Position numbers and translations under genes: made by a program. This document shows positions 56,436 to 64,000 of a stretch of 64,000 bases of DNA, piece after piece. The notes beneath the pieces are model-generated. The model saw nothing but the letters and a program-made list of their open reading frames with translations. It was not told the DNA's origin and ran no database searches. Source of the DNA: Knufia peltigerae (Eukaryota; Ascomycota; Eurotiomycetes; Chaetothyriales; Trichomeriaceae); the NCBI GenBank assembly GCA_030247855.1, contig JAPDRN010000002.1:806001-870000 (forward strand), in the 5' to 3' direction. Numbering within the stretch: the stretch's first letter is position 1; every line of letters begins with the position of its first letter.

Positions 56436-57793
56436 GATTGTAGGGTCGATTTGAATGGATCATTAGTTACCACAAATGTTTCTGAGTACCATGGTTTCTG
56501 AGTGTAAGGACCAAACTGCCCTCATCACGTAGACACCCTCAGACCATTGTAGAGATGATCCTGTCGTGTCGTGGAAGATAGACTATCACCCACAAATACG
56601 TGATGAAGGGTTTGTTGTTATGAGGGGTCAGCCTTGCGACTCGACCCCAAGCGATCTGCATCTTTATTTATTATTTAAGGGCGCGGGAGGAGCATTGAGT
56701 GCCTAAAATCACGCCTAGATTAACGTCGAATGAAGTACGGTTCTAAGCACGCTAAGGCACTTGATTGAGCGAGTACTTACATGCGCCTGTGCTTGGAGGA
56801 CTATGCAGCAGATCTGTTCTACCATCCTGCTGGAATCCTCCGGGCTTACATAGTCTTGATCTGCGTCTTGACACGAGGGTAGGCCGGAAGAAAGAGTGGG
56901 AGATGATTGATCGGTTTGTTGCGACGGTGAGATCGACTTCTCCCTCACACTCTTCCTCCTTGGATCCGGCGATGGAATCTGTAATCCTGGCTCTGAGACT
57001 GCAGATGCCAAGGTCAACATTCAAGCAAGGCGAAGAAGATCCTGGTCTATGCTATCAAAATCATGGACACACCATTCACATTGATCCAGTGTCCGGCAGA
57101 AGATTCATCAGGGTGGCCAGGGTTCTGGACATTTAGGCCCTTCTACAACCCCTGTCCTCTTATCAAGATATTAGGCAAGCGCCGAAAGATTCCCATGGCG
57201 GAAATCAACGATCGACCGTGCGCGAGACTCGATTCCGCACTTACACCAAGCTGTGACGTCGTCGCTATCAGGGGTTCTACGGATCAACAGCCTTGTACGG
57301 AGTACGATAGTGAGCAAATTTTGTACAGGGACCAGTAGCGAGCAATTTGTTACCAGCTCGCTAGCTGACAAAGTCGTTATTTCATTCCGCCTCGCGCTTT
57401 CGGCTTTCAACCTGTTAAACCTCTCAACTATGCGTCTATCAAATCCCAGCAGATGCTCGCGAAGAGGATCTCGGCCTCGATGGTCTCATTGGAGAACAAG
57501 TGCTCCCTTTTTGAAGATGCGGCCACAATTCCTTCTCGCTCATATCGAAGTTTCCTATCCGACTTCGTCGCACTGTACGAAGCCTCAGGCCGTACACGCA
57601 AGCTCTTGAGATACATGTCTGTGATCCGAGTCTGCCGTCAAGAATTTGACATGCTGTACATTCAACATGTATATCAGTATGGCGCGAGGCTGCTCCTGGA
57701 GTCGACTGACGCCTGGTTCAAGTTTGGATAAAATCAAGTTTACTCAAAAGGAAACGACGCACAGCACAATATCGACAAGTGAGAAAATCAATC
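56436..57793. other. intergenic, 1358 bp, divergent promoter of NPR2 and MFS exporter
   Basis: Carries GTACGGAGTAC (57295-57305). Short frames on both strands, including a 92-codon plus-strand frame at 57453-57731, lack a recognisable family. No supported gene. Confidence 0.5.
57295..57305. repeat. TACGGAGTA-class palindrome
   Basis: GTACGGAGTAC, 4-bp arms around GGA, intergenic. Confidence 0.65.
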
Positions 57794-59852
57794 ATGGATA
57801 CCCTTGACAGAGACCTCATCCGTGCTGAGGTGGATGCAAATGCGAACCGACCCGACACGCTGTCACACATAGCTACATATGGACCCGATATCGAGAGAGA
57901 CTGGGCCCATGATGAATCAAGACCACACCGGACCACGACCCATGGAGATCTAACAAACATCAGTACAGTATGTATAATAAACGCAGCCGTAGCTGCATCT
58001 GCTGACAATTATCGCAGTACACCACTCATAGGTCACAACGCTCACGTCTGGGACTCGACCCCATCGAGTTGGACAGAATTAGTCGGCAAAGAACCCAGCA
58101 TCAGGAAACCGTGGGGCGACCTGCAGGTTCAAGACGAAGATCAACAGCTACCCTCAGAACGGTCACGACACTGGGAGCAGGGAAGCCATTGCCTCCGTCA
58201 GACAATAGGGAGGAATTCGTGGTAGAATTCGAGGGAGTGGACGATCCGGAACATCCACTGAATTGGCCCTTCAGCAGAAAGTACGTCGCTTTGCATACCA
58301 TCATGCTATTGTATGTTCTTTTTACTGACGTTGATTCCAGGGTCGTTATGTCGCTGATTCTCTCATACATCACTTTCAGTGCATCTTTTGGCTCGGCCAT
58401 CTTTTCCCCTGCCGTCGGTCAAGTGTCCCACCACTTTCACGTCAGCACCGAGGTCGGTGTGCTCGGTGTGTCCCTGTACGTCCTCGGGTTCGCATTCGGC
58501 CCCATTCTCTGGGGACCGCTGTCCGAGATCCTGGGCCGCAAACAACCTCTTGTCGTCGCCATGTTCGGGTTCAGCATCTTCGCCCTCGCAGCCGCCACAT
58601 CGAAAGATTATCAAACGCTCATGCTGTCGCGCTTCTTTAGCGGTTTCTTCTCTGCCGGCCCGCTCGCCGTCGTCCCAGCCTGCTTCGCTGACATGTTCGA
58701 CGACAGCCAGCGCGGGATCGCCATCACTGCATTCGCCATGGCAGTATTCTGCGGGCCCTTTGCAAGTCCCTTCACAGGCGGCTTCATTACCCAGAGCTAC
58801 CTCGGCTGGCGCTGGACGATGTACATTGTCAGTATCATGGGTTGGTTGGGCACCGGACTCACACTGTTCCTTCACGAGAGTTATGCCCCGACTATCCTAG
58901 TCGGCAAGGCCGGTCGGATTCGTCGCGAAAGCAAGAACTTTGCCATCCACGCGAAACAAGAAGAGATCGAAGTCGACATGGCAGAGCTGATCAACCACAA
59001 CTTCATGCGGCCGATCAGGATGCTCTGCACTGAGCCCATCGTCTTCCTCATCACGCTATACATGAGCTTCATTTACGGTCTGATGTACCTGTTTCTCGGC
59101 GCATACCCGCTCGTCTTTCAGAAAGTCAGAGGCATGAACCTGGGTGTTGGCGGTCTACCATTCATCGCCTTGATTCTCGGTCAAATTTGTGGTGGTGTGT
59201 ACATCATGATTGACCAGACACAATACAAGAAGAAACTGGCCAGGAATCATGGCGTGCAAGTTCCAGAGTGGCGTCTACCTCCTGTCATTATAGGAGCAGT
59301 GTGTTTCAGTATTGGGTTGTTCTGGTAAGCCTTGGTTTTTTCCCACTCCCTCTCTTCGACGGCGGTGACCTAACTATTTGCTGTAACAGGTTCGGCTGGA
59401 CCGGCTTCTCCAAGGACATTCACTGGCTTGCGCCGACTGCCAGTGGGGTTGTAACAGGTTTTGGCATTCTTTGTATCTTTTTACAATGCTTCAATTACCT
59501 CATTGACACTTATCTCATGTTGTAAGTTCATAAATGGTTCCCTTGGCTCACCCAGAAGTGCCTCACGTACTGACTCGATCCCTCCTTCAACAGTGCCGCC
59601 TCAGCTATTGCAGCAAACTCGCTTCTCCGGTCCTTCTTTGGAGCCGGTTTTCCTCTTTTTGCCGACCAGATGTTTGACAATTTGGGAATTCAGTGGGCTG
59701 GTACGCTGCTGGGGTGTCTTGCGGCCGTCATGATTCCCATCCCCGTGGTGTTTTACTTTTACGGCCCCAAGATTAGAGCCTTGAGCAATATGAATCGACA
59801 ATCGCATTCTGAAGAACCCACGAATGACGAGACGGGCGAGGACAAGGTGTGA
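57794..59852 (+). CDS. MFS transporter, DHA1 multidrug exporter type
   Basis: Five exons, 57794-57967, 58018-58280, 58341-59324, 59390-59521 and 59594-59852, encode 603 residues. A long, basic cytosolic N-terminus of about 135 residues ends in DDPEHPLNWPFSRK, the PxNWP-type stretch that precedes TM1 in fungal DHA1 exporters. GPLSEILGRKQPLV is motif A after TM2 and GPFASPFTGGFITQ the motif C region in TM5. Twelve membrane segments are predictable. The second half has FGWTGFSKDIHWLAPTASG and RSFFGAGFPLFADQM, typical of this group (fluconazole/cercosporin-type exporters). Plasma-membrane drug or metabolite export is expected; substrate unknown. Only distantly similar to the DHA1 protein at 10494-12384. 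Confidence 0.92.
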
Positions 59853-60448
59853 ATGTACAGAGTATCATGGTTCGATTTGGAAGATGCCTTGAATCGGCGT
59901 TTATATATAGACAGGTCGGCGTTGTGGTAGTTAGCTCGTCACTAGCTAGGCTCGGGGGTTTGTTTCCTCCTAGGGAAGGGAGATTCTTCAAGGTCTGTTG
60001 TCTGCATAGCGAAGGAGTTCTGGAAGGATGTGAAACACAGCAATTGTCGGTGTTTGAATAGAATCACTCTAAATGACAACAGGTTGACATACGCGTACCT
60101 ACCTTACCTACCTGATGTTTCGGATTAGGTGTTTTCATCACCCATCAACTTCAATGGTGTATCGTGACGTGTTGTTTTGTTGTTATAATATGTATAGATT
60201 CAAACGACTCTCCGTCACTCTGATCAATATATAAAGGAGTCTCGACGACCTTTGATTCTCATTTTATCTTACACATCTCGAACACTGATTCTTCTGACCC
60301 AGCCTTGGGAGAGTCCATTCAGCATACCACCTTGATCAAGTCCTAGCTTTCTTCGCGCAACCTCTCAAGTCCGGATTCGACTTATCTTAAGAACCGACAT
60401 TTCTCTTTCCTGTTCCAAGACTTACAATTTACCGAGGTCTATTTAACC
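59853..60448. other. intergenic, 596 bp
   Basis: Downstream of the exporter; a TACCTACCTTACCTACCT stretch at about 60096-60113 is a short direct repeat. A pyrimidine-rich leader precedes the next ATG. No gene. Confidence 0.55.
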
Positions 60449-60837
60449 ATGGCGGCAGAAGCGTAAGTACCCAAAACAGTCCTAAACCTCTCTCTCTCAT
60501 CACGAAAGAACACGTCGGTCTTCAGGAAAATTCGGAATGACTAACGTTTCTCTCCCCGCCTCTCTTTAGCAACAATAACAATAATCAACCAGCCCAAGAA
60601 GAAGAAAAGAAGGAGCCAGAACCCCCAAAGAAGCCTCACGACCTGCCCAACTCGTGGGACCCGGATCACGAAGATTACTTGTGGAATCCGGACCGTTGGG
60701 AATCCCCCATCAACAAGTGGAGATGTTGGAAATATGACCAGGAGGCTCGAGACTACATTGATCGAACCAATAAAGCTGATGCTCACATCGCGGATTTGCA
60801 GAAGCGACTCAAGGACTTGACGGGGTATGATTATTGA
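60449..60837 (+). CDS. small acidic hypothetical protein (93 aa)
   Basis: Two exons, 60449-60462 (14 nt, MAAEA) and 60570-60837, with a clear GTAAGT donor and TTTAG acceptor, encode 93 residues. A run of five Asn is followed by an acidic/Lys/Pro-rich linker, then a Trp-rich block (LPNSWDPDHEDYLWNP, DRWESPINKWRCWKYD) and a short amphipathic helix ending LKDLTGYDY. Not recognised as a family. The splice signals, sensible composition and a leader with TATATAAAGG-like sequence near 60227 support a real gene. No membrane segment or signal peptide, so probably intracellular. Confidence 0.6.
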
Positions 60838-61650
60838 GGCCACAGACTAGAGATTAGAGAAATCTTTGGTCCGGGGAACGGGGATCCGGGGGACACTCAC
60901 TGATGATGACGGCGATGATTTGTCCGATCTGATGGCATGGTTGCATGAGTTGAGATGAGACCAGTCGTGTATTGAGAAAAGGCTCTGTAGGAGTTGAGAT
61001 GAGACCCGTCATGAGCTGCAAAGTCACTTATACGTCTACCTGGAATGATAAGTCCTTTTTTACTCTTGGCATGAATTCTGTGAAATGGCGAACCTTCGGA
61101 TGAAAGGAAATCAATGTACCTGCTGGCACTGCCTTCAGGTAGACACTTACCTCACGTTAATGTGCAAGGCAGCAAAAAGCTGGCACTGTACAACATGACA
61201 CGGTGACGGTGGCCGAACAAGTGACGATTATTGTACACAATGCGACCCTCATTGTTGACTTCTTTCGTTAATCAAAGTGGGCATTGAATGACTGTTTTGA
61301 GGAAAACATGGAAAGTTATCAACAGGTCAACCGCGTGCTGCGTGCTGTCATCTCCCGTCCTTTGCAGAGTCAAAGGAGTCGTCAGTGGATGCTTCGCTGT
61401 CGACAGGTCAAAAGTTGCCTTGAACTTGGTGCTGTTGTGCTCGTGTAACAATTGATAGTAAGTAATGTTTCGACTCAAACCCCCCAGGCCGTAATCCCCG
61501 TCTTCAGATCAAGGCCCAGTAACATAAGATCCCATTTATTTGACGCATTTCTGACAAAATTGTAGACATTGTGGACATTTCGGCTGAACAACAATATTCT
61601 ATTCCATCAACAAACACAGAGTTCAGAGGAGTAGAGACAACCCATCCACC
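60838..61650. other. intergenic, 813 bp
   Basis: Includes a direct repeat of GAGTTGAGATGAGACC (about 60948 and 60993). No gene seen. Confidence 0.55.
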
Positions 61651-62424
61651 ATGCCTGCGGACGACGAGTGGCATTATGAGAGACGACGTATACCAATCAC
61701 CAGTGGCTGGGGCCCTTGCAAGCGAACTGACTGGGTGCCTGTAGAAGAACACTATCGAGGCCGAAACTCTCGAACTGTCCGGACGTTTCTGAGGGTCGTC
61801 GGACTCGATCCAGAGTCTGCATACGTAACTCGATCAGTCAACCGGAACCGACCAATGTTGGATTTCGGTCACGGCGGCGACGACGACAATGGGCGCGACC
61901 TTGCCCGACAGTACGCAGGGTTTCGAGAGCGTGAACTACACCCTGGCCCGTGGCGGTATCATCATGTCGACGATGCACCGGCACCGGCGCAGTCTCACGA
62001 CATCGACCGAGTGATCGCAAATGACCTGCAAGAGCTCGAACAGTTCAGAGCACAGAGATTCGAGAATCGTATGGGGGAGCTCAACGCCGAGATCAATGCG
62101 ATCGACGTGCGGTATTGGGACAGAATCCAAGAGTACCAACAGGCATTGGCTGCTGACGCAGAAATAAATGGTCGAGGAGTTGGTGATCCGCAGCGACAGT
62201 TGCAAGAGATACGGGATGCTGTGGAGCGGATGCAACAGAACGAAGGACGACGAAATCAGGCCGAAGAGCGTAGGGACGTCGAGCGCAGAGTACAGGAGAG
62301 AATGAGGGTTGCCGAACAAATGGTGCGAGATTTACGTCGACAACATGAGCGAGAGCGCGATCGAGATCGCCGTGAGAGAGATCACCATCGTCGGAGGGTG
62401 CATCATAGGCGTCATGATTGGTAA
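61651..62424 (+). CDS. hypothetical Arg-rich coiled-coil protein (257 aa)
   Basis: Intronless, start ATG at 61651, 257 residues. Residues 1-80 are globular-looking with several Trp/Tyr (DDEWHYERRRIPI, GWGPCKRTDWVPVEEHY, VVGLDPESAYV). Residues 110-225 are rich in Glu, Arg and Gln with heptad spacing, suggesting a long coiled coil. The tail is almost entirely Arg/Asp/Glu/His. No known family. A structural or nucleic-acid-associated role would suit the composition but is not shown. A long frame with non-random codon content supports a true gene. Confidence 0.62.
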   Translation: MPADDEWHYERRRIPITSGWGPCKRTDWVPVEEHYRGRNSRTVRTFLRVVGLDPESAYVTRSVNRNRPMLDFGHGGDDDNGRDLARQYAGFRERELHPGPWRYHHVDDAPAPAQSHDIDRVIANDLQELEQFRAQRFENRMGELNAEINAIDVRYWDRIQEYQQALAADAEINGRGVGDPQRQLQEIRDAVERMQQNEGRRNQAEERRDVERRVQERMRVAEQMVRDLRRQHERERDRDRRERDHHRRRVHHRRHDW

Positions 62425-62960
62425 CGATGGTTGTTGAAGGGTTATTGGTGCGATTGTCCTGGAGTTGTCAGTGTAGACGGACACGATCGGTTGCTTGTGA
62501 TGATGAGGATAGAAATGATGAGATACTCAGATGTTGTCTGAGTTATTTGAGGTTGGATTTCATAAGGCTGCGAGTAACGAGGCTCTGGGCTCTTATTCAT
62601 TATTGTAGGGGTACTCCGTCATTCCCTATAGTTAGGTAAGGTAACTGCGTAGCAGGCCTTTGCTTAACAATGTTCACGCCTAGACTTCCCTTCTTTAGGG
62701 GCGTCTGAGCCCTATTAGACTATGAGCTGCTCCACTAGACCATCAACACCAAGAAATAGGACGACGACAATATCCGTTTTCTCGACATCGCTCTTCTCCG
62801 TCGACTCAAAAGGCGTAGTATATTAATAATGAAATGTGAGAGAAAAAGGATACATCTCTCTACTTTCTCGTTGGAATCCAGAGCTTGATCTTTCGTTAAT
62901 TCTTCATCTCGATCTCACATTCCGTCAAGTAGCCCTATTAGACTGAAATTTCTCGAAACA
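62425..62960. other. intergenic, 536 bp
   Basis: Contains GTACTCCGT (62611-62619), another partial TACGGAGTA-class motif, and a minus-strand box A-like TGGTCTAGTGG near 62735 without other tRNA arms. No gene. Confidence 0.55.
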
Positions 62961-63521
62961 ATGGCTCCGAAACAACCAATTAACTCTGACAAGGGCATCA
63001 AGTCCCCATTGTTCTCCCAGGCGATCGTCCACAACGGTACTGTTTACTGCTCTGGCAATGTCGGAATGGACCCAAAGACCAGCAAGATGATTGAAGGGTC
63101 TGTGGCCGACCGAACCGTGGGTGAACACCTGTACGCATTGACTCTTGACCAGTGCTAAACTTCCGAGCAGAAGCAAATCTTCGAAAACATCAAGAATGTC
63201 TTGGAGGAGGCTGGAAGCAGCCTGCAGAACATTGTTAAGATGAACATCTATCTTGTCGACATGGGCGACTATGCTGCCATGAACAAAGTCTGTGCGTAGC
63301 ATCCTCCGCGCTTTCGGAACATTCCAACACTCCATTCACTAATCCGGACAATTGATCAGTCCTCGACACCATTCCAGACCCAAAGCCAGCCAGAACGTGC
63401 GTTTGCGTCAAGGAACTCCCAGGCAAGACAGATGTAGGTTGACGTCGAGGAGCAAGTCTGGATACTTCTAGTCTACTGACATTTGCTCTAGGTCGAGATT
63501 GAATGCATCGCACATCTGTGA
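62961..63521 (+). CDS. RidA/YjgF/Hmf1-family 2-iminobutanoate/2-iminopropanoate deaminase
   Basis: Four exons, 62961-63116, 63171-63291, 63360-63433 and 63492-63521, give 126 residues, the normal size for a trimeric RidA. Blocks seen: LFSQAIVHNGTVYCSGNVGMDP, ENIKNVLEEAGSSLQNIVKM, NIYLVDMGDYAAMNKV, PKPARTCV with the substrate-carboxylate Arg104, and the terminal DVEIECIAHL. It hydrolyses reactive imines/enamines produced by PLP Ser/Thr dehydratases, protecting PLP enzymes. There is no mitochondrial presequence, so it is more Hmf1- than Mmf1-like. Exon 2 may begin at 63168 or 63171 because the acceptor reads GAGCAG, a tandem NAG pair differing by one Gln. Confidence 0.93.
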
Positions 63522-64000
63522 GGGCATGTTCCATACTCCACATCCAAACGGACTTCTGATGATTGACTGTCACCAGGAATGAGACAGCTGGGTCAAAGCT
63601 TTAGGTAGAGGAGGACATGAGACCTGTACGGAGAGTACAACTGTGTCCTTCACTCTACAGGAACCCTGTCATTTCGATGCTATCTATACAGGTTGACAAG
63701 AACAAAACAATTCTCTAGTCTCGTTTGCTGAACTGACACAAGCGGAAGACTGTCAATAACAATGAACAACAATGACTATGGTACTGTGCTGATTGAAAAC
63801 AGCTAACTTCACTTTTCCATTGTCCATCCTGCCGCTTTCAGGTGCTTCATGAGATTTCCCAAGAATCGTGTCTGCAATCGCGCTATATGGCGAACAATTC
63901 CCCAACCTTCTTTTCATGTCTCACGGTTTTTCTTTCATGCTATTGCTTTTTTTTCTCTCAAGGAGCACTTTATTATTGACAACAAGTAAGGGAAAGACTA
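63522..64000. other. 3' flank to window end, 479 bp
   Basis: Contains GTACGGAGAGTAC (63626-63638), a variant of the intergenic palindrome. T-rich toward the end. No gene seen. Confidence 0.55.

Noticed and set aside
57453..57731. 92-codon plus-strand frame just upstream of the MFS exporter
   Set aside because: Composition is not absurd but there is no recognisable family or intron; more likely leader or promoter sequence.
62700..62755. tRNA box A-like TGGTCTAGTGG on the minus strand
   Set aside because: No matching box B or stems could be found; chance match.

Overview
The window is nuclear DNA from a filamentous ascomycete (Pezizomycotina). The signs are short introns of about 45-110 nt with GTAAGT/GTATGT-type donors and YAG acceptors, fungal Zn2Cys6 regulators, many MFS permeases, a class III chitin synthase, an Slt2/MpkA-type MAP kinase and an Opy2 membrane anchor. 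The gene content fits Eurotiomycetes, possibly Chaetothyriales, but the order is only a guess. I rebuilt spliced models by hand and checked that each joined model stays in frame. They give 27 protein-coding genes (one cut by the left edge), one degenerate tRNA-Leu and one candidate structured RNA.

1-13 kb (all minus strand): the start of a gamma-glutamyltransferase, a secreted GH106-like glycosidase, a long charge-segregated repeat protein interrupted by an assembly gap, and a DHA1 drug/polyamine-type MFS exporter. 13.7-22.7 kb: a TPMT-type methyltransferase convergent with an OTU deubiquitinase, the cell-wall-integrity MAP kinase convergent with the ribosome-biogenesis helicase HAS1, and a dienelactone-hydrolase-like two-domain protein.

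22.8-38.9 kb is an accessory-looking block: a Zn2Cys6 regulator divergent from a sugar permease, an F-box-like protein, a second sugar permease, a short-chain dehydrogenase with a mitochondrial-type leader, and two more Zn2Cys6 regulators in tandem. A roughly 160-nt nested-helix element lies between the first permease and the F-box gene. The block could serve uptake and oxidation of a sugar or polyol; that is inference from gene content.

39.5-50 kb is mainly housekeeping: DNA primase small subunit, Opy2, a class III chitin synthase behind a 2.9-kb gene-free stretch, and the NEDD8-conjugating enzyme UBC12. 50-64 kb has an amino-acid theme: ketol-acid reductoisomerase, a PLP serine/threonine dehydratase-like enzyme, the TORC1/SEACIT regulator NPR2, another DHA1 exporter, two proteins of unknown function and a RidA imine deaminase. 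RidA enzymes clear the reactive enamine/imine products of such dehydratases, so these neighbours could be functionally linked.

No CRISPR array, rRNA, intact transposon or virus-derived gene was seen.
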